A stretch of 64,000 nucleotides of DNA from Achromobacter piechaudii NBRC 102461 (GCF_001571245.1 NZ_BCTK01000001.1:1426001-1490000); one strand, 5' to 3'. Shown: positions 26,900-36,456, counted from the first letter of the stretch. Numbers and translations: made by a program. Notes: a model not told the origin generated them from the sequence alone.

Positions 26900-27687
26900 G
26901 CTATTCATTGATCCTCGCATTGTGTGCAGCTGCGTTCTTCCTGCTTCTGCTGGGCGCGATCCGCATCGGACGCTATCTGGGCCATCGCCACAACATGGAC
27001 GAGAAAAGCCGCGCGGGCTCGGCGGCGATTGAAGCATCGGTGTTCGCGCTGTTGGGTTTGCTGATCGCCTTCACTTTTTCGGGCGCGGCCCAGCGCATGG
27101 CCGACCGCCGCAACCTGCTCGTGCAAGAGGTCAATTCCATCGGCACCGCCTGGCTGCGCATCGATATGCTCAACGCGTCCGATCAACCGGCTCTGCGCGA
27201 CCAGTTCCGGCGCTACGTGGACGAGCGGATCAACTACTACCGTCATGTGGCCGACCTGGACCAGCGCGACGCCATCGCCGCCAAAGCCTCCGCGCTGCAG
27301 AACGACATCTGGAAGGGATCGATGCTTGCCGCCCGGAACACGCCGCCGCCCTTTGCGACGTCCTACGTCGGCGCGGTCAACGATATGTTTGACGTCTCCA
27401 CCGCGCAGACCGTGGCGCAAAAGGTCCACCCGCCCGTGATGACCTATGTGTTCCTGTGCTTCCTGGCGCTGGTCTGCGCCTGCCTGATCGGCCTGAATCT
27501 GGCCACCGCGCAGCGCGACACGCTGTTTCACCAGATCATCTACGCGCTGGTGATGACGGCGGCGCTGTACATCATCATCGACTTCGAATTTCCGCGGATC
27601 GGCGCGATCCGCATCGACCAGAGCGACACCCTGCTGATGGCCCAGCGCCAAGCCATGGGCGGCGCGGCCTCCGGAGCGCTTCCGTGA
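26896..27687 (+). CDS. DUF4239-family (bestrophin-like) membrane protein
   Basis: 263 residues from a GTG at 26896 that overlaps the cyclase stop by 4 bases. The layout fits DUF4239: an N-terminal helix (LILALCAAAFFLLLLGAIRI), a second at EASVFALLGLLIAFTFSGAA followed by the charged QRMADRRNLLVQEVNSIGTA with its R-x-x-L-V-x-E-x-N-x-I motif, a helical soluble domain, and two C-terminal helices (VFLCFLALVCACLIGL, YALVMTAALYIIIDFEFPRI). The family's D-x-E-x-P-R-x-G-x-I-R end is present. Biochemical role of the family is unknown, though ion-channel-like folds are suspected. It sits between a cyclase and a beta-barrel gene. Confidence 0.85.
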   Translation: MSYSLILALCAAAFFLLLLGAIRIGRYLGHRHNMDEKSRAGSAAIEASVFALLGLLIAFTFSGAAQRMADRRNLLVQEVNSIGTAWLRIDMLNASDQPALRDQFRRYVDERINYYRHVADLDQRDAIAAKASALQNDIWKGSMLAARNTPPPFATSYVGAVNDMFDVSTAQTVAQKVHPPVMTYVFLCFLALVCACLIGLNLATAQRDTLFHQIIYALVMTAALYIIIDFEFPRIGAIRIDQSDTLLMAQRQAMGGAASGALP

Positions 27688-28649
27688 CACGCGCCCGCCG
27701 GTGGGCGGCAAACGTGTCGGCTTGCATGGCCGCCGCGCTCGCGTGCGCCGCCGCCCCGCAGGCCGCTGCCCAAGGCTTGCGCCTGTCCAAGGACAATCTG
27801 CAAAAACGCGCCAACGGCGTGCTGGCCCTGATGTCCTTTTCCATCGTGCCGGACATCACCACCAGCTCGCTGTCGATCGGCAGCGGCGGCGGCACCACGG
27901 GCTCGTCCGATTTCTTCATGACGCAGCTGGGCGGCGGCGACACCATTTCCGATTCGGTGCCGATCTACCTGGAAGGCGTGCTGGCCGGCAGCCGCTACGA
28001 TCCCACCTTCGTCGCCACTCAGGGCGCGGAATCGCGCGCCATCCCGACCAAGTGGAACAGCGTGTCGGCCACCGGCGGCATCGGCTGGGACTTCAAGCTG
28101 ACCGATGAATTGAAGCTGCGGCCCATCTTCAACATTGCGCTGGGCAACGTCACCAGCGACCTGCGCGCGGCAAGCTGGTACGTCGGCCAGAAGACAGGGC
28201 GAGACATCGACTTTCTGGACCGGGGATCGCTGAACGCCTACGGCCTGGGCGGCTCGCTGATGCTGGACTACGAACACTACCGACCGGGCTACGAGGTGGA
28301 CGTGGAGCTGCGCTATTCGGACATCCGCTTGAAGAGCTTCGACAGCTCCGCCGCCGTGCAGGGCAGCGCCATTGCGCAGTCGGCCAACCTGTGGGCGCGC
28401 TACCGGGCGCCCACAGGAGCGATCCTGCTGCAACGCCCGCTGCGTTATGTGCTGGAGTTCACGCATTCGGAATTCCTGGGCGACCAACGCGGCGTGCTGG
28501 GCTTTGACCGGCTGACGTCGGTAGGCGCGGGGCTGGAGCTGGACTCCAGCGCGTATGACGTCATCATCACCCGCACGCGGCTGGTGGGCCGGTATGTGTT
28601 CGGCACGAACGTGTCGGGGTTTTCGGTGGGGCTGGCGGTCAGCTTTTAG
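27684..28649 (+). CDS. Outer-membrane beta-barrel protein (autotransporter-like barrel)
   Basis: 321 residues from a GTG at 27684, again overlapping the previous stop as GTGA. Signal peptide cleaved near PQAAA-QGL. The rest shows alternating strands with aromatic girdles (LNAYGLGGSLMLDYEHYRPG, YEVDVELRYSDIRLKSF, ANLWARYRAP) and ends in SGFSVGLAVSF, a terminal Phe typical of BamA-inserted barrels. No passenger domain is present, so it resembles solitary autotransporter-like barrels. Function unknown; coupling to the cyclase suggests c-di-GMP-linked surface or envelope behaviour. Confidence 0.75.
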   Translation: MTRARRWAANVSACMAAALACAAAPQAAAQGLRLSKDNLQKRANGVLALMSFSIVPDITTSSLSIGSGGGTTGSSDFFMTQLGGGDTISDSVPIYLEGVLAGSRYDPTFVATQGAESRAIPTKWNSVSATGGIGWDFKLTDELKLRPIFNIALGNVTSDLRAASWYVGQKTGRDIDFLDRGSLNAYGLGGSLMLDYEHYRPGYEVDVELRYSDIRLKSFDSSAAVQGSAIAQSANLWARYRAPTGAILLQRPLRYVLEFTHSEFLGDQRGVLGFDRLTSVGAGLELDSSAYDVIITRTRLVGRYVFGTNVSGFSVGLAVSF

Positions 28650-28853
28650 CTGTCGAATTTCATTCGGCTTGGGATTTGGTTCACTGAAGTTGGCAGTAGC
28701 GTGGGCGGAAAGTGGCCGGAGGGGGCGACCGTTTCCGAACCGAAGCGACCTATCGCTTTTATAAAAACAGGCGTTGCGAATGTAAGATTCGTCGAACACT
28801 CCGTACATAAGTCATGCAGAATCTCAATCTTTCGCACTTGGATCTCGGGAACC

Positions 28854-29291
28854 ATGACCGAACAACTCCCCAATAGATCGGAAATTAGGCGGCTATCCCC
28901 AGCTGAATGGGGGCACGCGTACGCCGTTATCTCTCAACTCCGATCTCTGGACGAGGCGGAATTTCTGGCGCGAACTCGCCGGCAATCGTATTCCGGCTAC
29001 GAACTTGTTGCAGCCTTCCGAGACGGAAAGATCATCGGGGTGTTAGGCATGAGACCCGTCCATACGTTGGCGCGTGGGCCACACCTGCATATCGATGACC
29101 TCGTGGTTGACGCGAATGTGCGCGGAAGCGGCGCCGGCCGAGCCTTAATGGAATATGCCGAAATCGATGCGCGTGCTCGTGGAATGAATTCAATATTTCT
29201 TGACGCGCGGCCGGATGCCGTGCCGTTCTACGAGCGAGAGAACTATCGCCTACATCCTGCACCATCAATGAAGAAGGTTCTGGTGCCCTGA
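28854..29291 (+). CDS. GNAT-family N-acetyltransferase
   Basis: 145 residues from the ATG at 28854; an earlier in-frame ATG would add an unrelated extension. The acetyl-CoA-binding motif A reads IDDLVVDANVRGSGAGRALM (R-G-x-G-x-G/A), followed by the usual helix YAEIDARARGMNSIFLDARP and the C-terminal FYERENYRLHP strand. Single gene; acceptor unknown. Codon use here is less GC-biased than upstream genes, hinting at transfer or weak expression. Confidence 0.85.
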   Translation: MTEQLPNRSEIRRLSPAEWGHAYAVISQLRSLDEAEFLARTRRQSYSGYELVAAFRDGKIIGVLGMRPVHTLARGPHLHIDDLVVDANVRGSGAGRALMEYAEIDARARGMNSIFLDARPDAVPFYERENYRLHPAPSMKKVLVP

Positions 29292-29463
29292 TTGAAAGCA
29301 TGGCACGGGCGGTGGGTGGCGGCTCCCCACATCTGGAAACCTGCAAGTTGTCAAAGATTGGCAGCCACTGCAAAAGGTCCGCTTCTGGCCGGAAGCGGCT
29401 AGACATGCTGGGCCGTCGCCGATCCGATTACTTAATGAGCATGGCAATATCGGCGGGACCTCT

Positions 29464-30102
29464 CTACACCTCCCGCGTGGCGTGGACCGCGTCCAGCGCT
29501 GCCTGTACCCCGTGGATCAGTCGGCGCTTGTTTCCCACTAACTCCGCAGATCCCGCCATCCATGGATGAGCGTAGGCCACGGCATCAAAGCCTTGGGCAT
29601 ACGCTTCATCTGCGGCCTGCGCACATGCCGCCATGCATGCCGCTTGTTTTCCTTCCTGGTAGAGCGCCCAGGCGCCAGGAATCAATTGAACCGTCACACT
29701 AGCGCCGGTGGCGGCCGCATAGTGCTCGAAGAGCGCCCGGTTCGGTGCAATGCTTGCTTCGACCGCACAGAGAACGGCAAGCCTTCCTCCGCCGCTTGAC
29801 GCCGCTTTAGCCAGGGCCGTGTCTGCCCGGATGATGGGAACGGAGACTGCTCCCATGGTGTCGACTGCGGGGCCAAGCGTGGCGCATGTCACGACTACCG
29901 CATCAGCGTCGATAACCAAGCCCCGCAACGCTTCGTGAACCAGCCCGTGCGCACTGCCTGGCGCCAACTGCTGCCCCATGGCCAGCCGGAGATCCTCGCG
30001 AGTCACATGACGAATCTCATCTGATGACCAACCTGCTTTCAGCGCCGCGAGTCCAAAGACCGCTTCATTACCTTCCATCGTGTGCAAAAACGCGATTTTC
30101 AT
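29464..30102 (-). CDS. Asp/Glu/hydantoin racemase-family protein
   Basis: 212 residues from the ATG at 30102, with an AAAGGA ribosome site 9 bases upstream. MKIAFLHTMEGNEAVFGLAA is a racemase-type first strand, and C73 in ADAVVVTCATLGPAVDTMGA matches the first catalytic cysteine. At the place of the second cysteine (usually L-G-C-T-x) the protein has DAVAYAHPWMAGSAELV, so that residue seems lost; C112 (LAVLCAVEASIAP) is not at the canonical spot. It may be an arylmalonate decarboxylase-like or non-racemising relative. It is the last core-type gene before the island. Confidence 0.7.
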   Translation of the reverse strand: MKIAFLHTMEGNEAVFGLAALKAGWSSDEIRHVTREDLRLAMGQQLAPGSAHGLVHEALRGLVIDADAVVVTCATLGPAVDTMGAVSVPIIRADTALAKAASSGGGRLAVLCAVEASIAPNRALFEHYAAATGASVTVQLIPGAWALYQEGKQAACMAACAQAADEAYAQGFDAVAYAHPWMAGSAELVGNKRRLIHGVQAALDAVHATREV

Positions 30103-30494
30103 GCGACCAATCCTTTCAAGGCGAGGGTAGACGCGGATTGTTCTATAGGCGCCGTATCGCAACAAGGCCAGTGGCAATACTGGTATCGACAGTTCTCCCC
30201 AACGCAGATCGCATAGCGCTTGTGCGGCGGGCAAGATGAGGAAATGGTCAGGAAAGACCGCCCCAAATGTCAGGAGCAAGCTTTGGGTGAGAACCTAAAC
30301 AGTCCCGCTCAGTTCGAGATGAATGGCGAGAATCGATCCTTCTGAGTCATTCGGAAATCGTAGATGCAACGGCCACAATTTGCCCTAATGCGGCCGTTCG
30401 CAGTAGCGTTCCTGGCGGACAAGCTGCACGAGCGCAAGCAAGCCGGAAGTCACCGTCGTAGCTGAAGGCTCCGGCACATTTGACAACCATTAAG
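30103..30494. other. Intergenic region at the left edge of the island
   Basis: 392 bases between the divergent racemase-like and STAND ATPase genes. No gene was found. The sequence is less GC-rich than the flanks. No perfect repeat longer than about 12 bases, no tRNA and no attachment site could be recognised, so the island's border here is judged only from gene content. Confidence 0.4.
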
Positions 30495-33400
30495 ATGGCG
30501 GCTGGTTCATCCTTGCATCGCGAAATGTCTGAGACCTTATCAAATCCCGAGCAAGCGCCGTCGCCGCGTCGTTTCGATGGCGCGCCGCCCCAGGTCAGTC
30601 CCGCCGCCGCTGGTCCAGCCGGCGCTTTGCTGGAGGGGCACGTTGGCGCCCAGTACCTGTTGCCGCTTTTGTCAGCCGGCGAGGCACGCGGCCTGCCTGG
30701 CGTCGTGGTCACGGGAGTCGCTTTCCAGCGAGCGAGTCTGGGCTACTCGATGGATGACGTGATTGTCACCGGCCACGACCGGCGCGGAGAGCCGGCGACG
30801 CTAGAGGTGCAAGCTAAACGCACCGTCGCCTTCACGGCGAGCGATACGGTTTTTGCGGACGTCGTCGAGCTGGCCTGTCGAGCCATGCGCAAGCCTGACT
30901 TCCAGGCGACGCGCTACGAGGTGGCCGTGGCGATTGCACGCACCTCGACAGCCATTGAGCACTATGTTCAGGAAACGCTCCGCTGGGCCCGGGAGTATCA
31001 GGACCCGGTGACGTTCTTTGCCCGCCTGAATCAACCAAAGGTCGCACACCAAGGAATGCGCGATTTCGTCTTGGCATTGCGCGGACATATGGCGAAGACG
31101 GGCGCCCAGCACCAGGACGCCGAAGTGTGGCTGCTCTTGTCCCGGTTTCAGGTCCTGGCTTTTGACTGCGAGCAAACGGAATCGGCCTGTGGACAGTTGG
31201 CCCGCGAGCGTTGTGCGATGCTGTTGGCCCCGCAGGAGGCTAGCCGCGCGTCAGAACTATGGGACACGTTGCAGCTGATAGCGTTGGAAACGGACGCCAA
31301 GGGTGGCGATCTGGACCGTGCAACGTTGGTAGATCGCTTGACCAGCGAGCGGAACTACCGGTTCGCTGGGGATCGCCGTTTGCACGGCGCGCGCGAGCAA
31401 CTCGCCGAAAATGCGCGTAATGCGCTTGCGACGATGAGTACGCGAGTTGGCAAAACGACGATCGACCGCACGGGACACGTGGATGCGGCCCTGTCCGCGC
31501 TTGAACATGGCCGCTACCTCGTCATCCAAGGCGCGGGCGGAGTTGGTAAGTCCGGCGTCCTGGTGCAGATGGTCGAGCGCGTCCAAGCCGAATCGCGCGT
31601 CATCGTGATGGCTCCCAATCGTATTCCCGGAGGCGGGTGGGCGGCGTTAAGGGCCCAACTTGGCTGCGACGCTACCGCCCGGGAGCTGCTCACCGACCTC
31701 GCTGGCGACGGTGGTGGGACGCTATTTATCGACGGGCTCGACCGCTTCGACAGGCCCGACGAACAGCAGACTGTCGTGGACCTGATCAGCGCGGCCGCAG
31801 AGGCTCGAGGATTCCGCGTGGTCGCCACGGCGCGCCCCGACTTCGACGCGGATGCCGCCGCCTGGCTGCCGCCTGCGGCCCTTCAGAGACTCGGCGTGGC
31901 GCCGCCGTACCTGATTCCCGAATTGACCGACGACGAGGTGTTGGACTTGCGGCAGGCGGACCCGGCCCTCGCCGGGTTACTGGCACCCGGGCATCCCGCC
32001 AAGGCCATCGTGAGGAACTTATACCGCCTCAACCGTCTCGCGCGCACCGTGCAAGCGGATGCTGCGACGCCTTTCAGCGAGGCGCAGATGGCCTGGCAAT
32101 GGTGGGAGACGGGCGACTCGGCGAGTCGCGGCGCAGAACGCCTCGAGCGCAGACGCCTGTTGCGCGCCTTGGCCATCCATTCCATCGCCTCGTCCGACCC
32201 GATGGACGCCAGCGCGGCGTCTGCCCAGGCTGTGACGGGCTTGATCGGAACAGACTCCCTCCGGGCAGTCAACGCGGTCCTAATAGAACCTGCACACGAC
32301 GTCTTGCGCGACTGGGCGACCGGCTGCCTGCTGTACGAGGAGCCGGAGCGCGCCAATGCACTGGATATTGCGAGAGCGGCGCCGATGCGACTGGTGCGCG
32401 GCGTAGAACTCGCGGCACGGCTGCACGCGGAGACTGCGAATGGCATGACGGGGTGGAAAGCGCTGCTCGACCGGGTTAGTAAGCCCCAAGCCCACGGCTC
32501 GTGGAAGCGTGCCGTCCTGCTGGCACTTGCGCGCTCGGAGCGCGCACACGACGCGCTGGAGGGCTGTCTACCAGCGCTTTCGGCCGACAACGCGGCGTTG
32601 TTCGGGGATCTCATTCGTGCCGTGATCACGGAGGACTCGCTGCCAGCCGCTCGATTGTGGGCGGCGACTGGCGTGGACGTGACTAAGCTACCGGCCGATT
32701 TCGTCGCGCCACGGGGACCGTCCTGGCTCAATCTGCTTTTGTGGTCGCTCAAGCTCGGGGACAGGATTCCCCACAGTGCGGTGCCGCCGTTGGTCGATCT
32801 CTACAACCGGTGGTGCAGCGTGACCTTTGGCCGGGATCCGCTGTCTCCATACTTAGTTGGGCGACTGTATGCGTGGCTCACCGACGTCGAGTCGAGGAAT
32901 CATCCGGCCGTCACAAATAGCAGGGCACGCATGGCCGCCATGGATGCGCCCGGTTTGTCCTTGACTGCTGCTCAGGAGGAGGACCTGCGAACGGCCTTCC
33001 TGCTGTGGTGCAAGCTGCGTCCGGACGACGCGACCGCCTATCTGCAGGGATGGCAGGCCCATCCACATCGCCACGTCATATTTCGCCAACTGATTTCGTT
33101 CCTGGGGACCGCACCCCAGGCGGCGCCCCGCCCCGTGGCGGACCTCTTTCTGGCAGCCTTGCCCGAAGGGGACGACGATCGCGACCGCGATCTTTCGAGA
33201 GAGCCGTTTTCTCGCTGGAGCGCGGATTTTTTCCCTGCCTCGCCAGCACGAGCGCCGTTTTTCGGCCTGCTGGAGACGAGCCCGGAGGAAGGACTCCGCC
33301 TGATCCACGCTCTCGTCGCGCACGCCATCCAGTACCGGACCCGCGGTGGTCCGCCTGCCGACAATCGCATTGACGTCGTGCTGGCCGCCGGTCCACGTTC

Positions 33401-35738
33401 GTCTCCATGGCAGCGGTCTTACGCGTGGTCCCGCGGGCACGATAGCCAAATTGTGGCGTCGGCTCTGATGGCGCTGGAGGCTTGGGCGCACCGGCGAATC
33501 GAAGCTGGAGAGGATCCACAAGCCGTCATTGACGACATACTCGGACCGGAAGGCTCCCCGGCAGCAAATCTTCTCGTCGCGGTCGACGTGATGCTGTCGC
33601 ACTGGCCCACGACGCGTGACTGCCTGGCGCCGTTCGCCGCATCGGCCGAGTTGCTGGCGCTTGATAGAGAGCGGTACGCGCACGACCTCATGGGCGACAT
33701 GGGGCTTAACGCGTGGGTACGACCGGAACCGGCGGGCCCGGTGAGGTTGCAGGATCTGCGCGCCAGGCGCTCGCGCCAAATGGCGCTTGACAACATGCTG
33801 ACGGATTTTGGCGTCAACGGCCCTGCGGAGACACGAGAAAGCATGCGCCAGCGCCTGCGTGAAGCGGCGGAACGGCTTGGTCCGCCGGAGAGCGGGAGCG
33901 ACCCGACTGACCCCGCATTCGCCGCCATGAGTGCGCTGAATCTACTGGACCCCGCCAACTATTCCCGCACCGAAGGTGAGAACGGCACGAGAATCACCTA
34001 TCACCTCCCCGCGCAAGAAGCGCAGCTACGCGCCGGTTTGCAGGAGAGAGCCGACCGTGGCAACGCCGACCTGGCGCTGCGCGGAAGAATGATGCGCGCG
34101 TTCACTGAGCCACCCTGTTCCTCCGAACTCCTCGGGGAGGGCGTGGAATGGGCCATGCGCCAACAGGTTGATACAGTCGCTGGGGATGACGATGATCAGA
34201 AATGGAACGCTCAGACGCGGCGCATCGTCGCCGCCCTGGTTTTGCGTGATGGTACGTCGGCATTGAGAACTCGGCACGGCGAGTGGGCACAGGCGCTGCT
34301 GGCGGAGGCGACGCAAGGTCAAACGGACGCCCGAGGGATGGTCCAGCAGTTGCAGTACAACCGGCGAGCGATCGCGGCTGTCGGGCTGTTGGCAGCCTAC
34401 CGTGCCGATCCTCAGCCGACGACTCTGGAGCGCCTGCTTCACGTGGCTGCCGAGCACGATACGGGCATGTGTGCGGTACTAAGCGCCGAGGTGGCGGCGC
34501 AGCGATCCTTGGCGCCGGCATTGCTACGGTCGCTGATGCGCTTGGGCCTGAACTCGACGATCTACGCCTTGCCAAACCATGATGAAGTGGATTGGGAGAG
34601 CGTCGAGGACTATCGTGCCCTTCGCGAGACGCAGGAACATGCCCGACAGGATGCAGAACGTGACCGGCTGCAAGCTGCGGTCTTGGCGGAACTGCGATGG
34701 CTGACAGGCAAGGGGGATGAGACTGTCTGGCCGAATCTTCCGGAGCCGCTGTCCCCGAAAGTACGCGCCGGGATCTCGTTAGGCGTGCCGCGACAACGGC
34801 GAGCAAAACCACACCCGCCACGCGAGTACGCACTAGACTCGAGCGCGGCGGCACATTGGGTGTCGCTCGCGAAAGACCTTTGGTATCGGGAGGCGCCCGA
34901 GCGGTTGCGCGGCCTAGTGAATCACTGCTGGGCTTGGACGGCAAGAGCGAACGGTGTCGGATGCCAAAAGGATGAAGAGCCTGGCGAGCGAGCGCATGGA
35001 TGGAACGACGCGTATTTCGCCGCAGCGACCGCTGCGGCTGCCACGCTTGACGGTTCCCTCGTGAGCGAACTCCTCCAGCGCGTCGCCCAGTTGCCGCAAG
35101 ATCGCTTCCTCGACGCTACCACCGCAGTCTTGCATGAGCTCGACAGACGTTGGCTGAACGATGAGATCGTGCTGGATTCCACAGTGTTAATGGCAAGGCA
35201 GGCACTGGCGTTGCGCATTAGGGAATTCTGGGCGTGGAAGCGACTCACCTCTAAACGCTCCACTAGTGCGGAAGTGCATCTCACGGGCGCACTTGCCGCG
35301 CTGTTCATGGGCGAATACGGGATCGGGAAGGGACCGCGCTGCTATGTCATGCCCCCTGGAGCCGACCGAGCGGACGTCCTGCTGCCGATGCTCACGCGAA
35401 TGGCCGTGGAAGCCGCGCCGTCCACCTTCGTCGCCCTCGCCATACTTGGCCTGCTTGAGGTGCAGCCGCAAGTGCATCGACTAACGTTCGTGGCGCAAGT
35501 GGTCATCGCCTGGTGGGGGGCACAGGGCGCCAGCACGGAATTCTGGAACGGCTACGGCATTGCGCGTCGGGTGTGCGACTGGGTCGAGAAGGCCATCCTA
35601 AGCGCTCCGGTACCTCGGGAGGTTCTGGATAGCGCGGAACTGACGTCCATCGTGGATACGCTGATCCAAACGGGCACGCCACTGGCGCGGATCCTTGACG
35701 AGAAGATTTCGGTACGGCGGGATGATGTGCAAAGCTAG
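30495..35738 (+). CDS. Giant STAND-type ATPase with N-terminal nuclease-like domain (Avs-like)
   Basis: About 1,747 residues from the ATG at 30495; a TTG at 30480 and an ATG at 30525 are also possible, and none has a strong ribosome site. Numbering from 30480: residues about 50-200 look like a restriction-type fold of the DUF4297/Mrr kind, with E52, D92/D93 (SMDDVIVTG) and E109-V-Q-A-K113 (ATLEVQAKRTV) forming a D...(E/Q)xK core. The P-loop is GAGGVGKS (352-359), Walker B GGTLFIDGLDRF (about 413-424) and VVATARPD (448-455). Roughly 1,250 mostly helical residues follow, as in sensor regions of STAND proteins. Avs proteins of this build detect phage proteins and then cut DNA. The family is assigned from architecture only. 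Confidence 0.72.
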   Translation: MAAGSSLHREMSETLSNPEQAPSPRRFDGAPPQVSPAAAGPAGALLEGHVGAQYLLPLLSAGEARGLPGVVVTGVAFQRASLGYSMDDVIVTGHDRRGEPATLEVQAKRTVAFTASDTVFADVVELACRAMRKPDFQATRYEVAVAIARTSTAIEHYVQETLRWAREYQDPVTFFARLNQPKVAHQGMRDFVLALRGHMAKTGAQHQDAEVWLLLSRFQVLAFDCEQTESACGQLARERCAMLLAPQEASRASELWDTLQLIALETDAKGGDLDRATLVDRLTSERNYRFAGDRRLHGAREQLAENARNALATMSTRVGKTTIDRTGHVDAALSALEHGRYLVIQGAGGVGKSGVLVQMVERVQAESRVIVMAPNRIPGGGWAALRAQLGCDATARELLTDLAGDGGGTLFIDGLDRFDRPDEQQTVVDLISAAAEARGFRVVATARPDFDADAAAWLPPAALQRLGVAPPYLIPELTDDEVLDLRQADPALAGLLAPGHPAKAIVRNLYRLNRLARTVQADAATPFSEAQMAWQWWETGDSASRGAERLERRRLLRALAIHSIASSDPMDASAASAQAVTGLIGTDSLRAVNAVLIEPAHDVLRDWATGCLLYEEPERANALDIARAAPMRLVRGVELAARLHAETANGMTGWKALLDRVSKPQAHGSWKRAVLLALARSERAHDALEGCLPALSADNAALFGDLIRAVITEDSLPAARLWAATGVDVTKLPADFVAPRGPSWLNLLLWSLKLGDRIPHSAVPPLVDLYNRWCSVTFGRDPLSPYLVGRLYAWLTDVESRNHPAVTNSRARMAAMDAPGLSLTAAQEEDLRTAFLLWCKLRPDDATAYLQGWQAHPHRHVIFRQLISFLGTAPQAAPRPVADLFLAALPEGDDDRDRDLSREPFSRWSADFFPASPARAPFFGLLETSPEEGLRLIHALVAHAIQYRTRGGPPADNRIDVVLAAGPRSSPWQRSYAWSRGHDSQIVASALMALEAWAHRRIEAGEDPQAVIDDILGPEGSPAANLLVAVDVMLSHWPTTRDCLAPFAASAELLALDRERYAHDLMGDMGLNAWVRPEPAGPVRLQDLRARRSRQMALDNMLTDFGVNGPAETRESMRQRLREAAERLGPPESGSDPTDPAFAAMSALNLLDPANYSRTEGENGTRITYHLPAQEAQLRAGLQERADRGNADLALRGRMMRAFTEPPCSSELLGEGVEWAMRQQVDTVAGDDDDQKWNAQTRRIVAALVLRDGTSALRTRHGEWAQALLAEATQGQTDARGMVQQLQYNRRAIAAVGLLAAYRADPQPTTLERLLHVAAEHDTGMCAVLSAEVAAQRSLAPALLRSLMRLGLNSTIYALPNHDEVDWESVEDYRALRETQEHARQDAERDRLQAAVLAELRWLTGKGDETVWPNLPEPLSPKVRAGISLGVPRQRRAKPHPPREYALDSSAAAHWVSLAKDLWYREAPERLRGLVNHCWAWTARANGVGCQKDEEPGERAHGWNDAYFAAATAAAATLDGSLVSELLQRVAQLPQDRFLDATTAVLHELDRRWLNDEIVLDSTVLMARQALALRIREFWAWKRLTSKRSTSAEVHLTGALAALFMGEYGIGKGPRCYVMPPGADRADVLLPMLTRMAVEAAPSTFVALAILGLLEVQPQVHRLTFVAQVVIAWWGAQGASTEFWNGYGIARRVCDWVEKAILSAPVPREVLDSAELTSIVDTLIQTGTPLARILDEKISVRRDDVQS

Positions 35739-36123
35739 GTGGCGAAGCTTTCTCACAAACGGTGTCGAGAAATGCCGGGCCGGGGAAAGCTGAGAGCGCT
35801 AGGGTCCGATCTCGCCGGCCTGCGAAGGGCACCGATGCTTCGGACGCCGCCGACCAAGCGCAGGCCTGCCCGGACGCGTGGTATCCACATTGAGTTCGCC
35901 GCCGGCCCCTACTTGGAGTCCGTAAAGTTACGTGTTCGACGAAGCTACTAAAGCTGTTCCTGCGCGACTGCAGTCGCGCGAGCATGCCGCTTTTCCGACG
36001 GCGCTTTTCCGAGCGAAGCGATCGTCTGAATGGCGCAGTGGGGACAGCAATGGCACAAATTGGGCATGGTGCTGTCGCGCGAGCTTGCCGGCACCGAATG
36101 GGATCAAGAACCGCATCCCGTGA

Positions 36124-36456
36124 CCTCGTCTACCGCGTGAAGGTTGCTTTTTCAGTTGCATCGCGAGGTGTCAGCCCAAAGCACATCTGGCACTTGAACT
36201 GGAGCAGCCGACGGAGCCAATCATCCTGGCCGAACTGCCAGTGCGTGCCGAGACAATTCTGGAAAAGGCTGACTTTATTGCGCTGGTGGGCCGCATCCAG
36301 GAGTTTATTGATGCGCGATCAGGAATGGACGTTAGCAGCCATTTAGCAAGCTTGCAGATGGCCCCCTCGCCAAGCAGGGAGCGTGCAGCATCACCTAGAA
36401 AAAACAACGCCGATCAGCCACAGACTGATCGGCGTTGCACGCAAGTTAGGGATTAG
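36124..36456 (+). pseudogene. Probable C-terminal gene remnant
   Basis: An open frame without a plausible start reads CQPKAHLALELEQPTEPIIL, AELPVRAETILEKADFIALV, GRIQEFIDARSGMDVSSHLA, then a polar tail ending at a TAG. Composition looks like real protein (balanced charged and hydrophobic residues, helix-forming), unlike neighbouring frames. The 5' part is missing and no family is recognised. Confidence 0.35.
36399..36437 (-). terminator. Rho-independent terminator, minus strand
   Basis: CAACGCCGATCAG-ccacaga-CTGATCGGCGTTG is a perfect 13-base-pair hairpin with a 7-base loop. On the minus strand it is followed at once by six T residues, so it should stop leftward transcription. No minus-strand gene is recognisable to its right (36438-36983), which suggests that the gene it served has been lost or that it ends an unrecognised small RNA. 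Confidence 0.7.
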
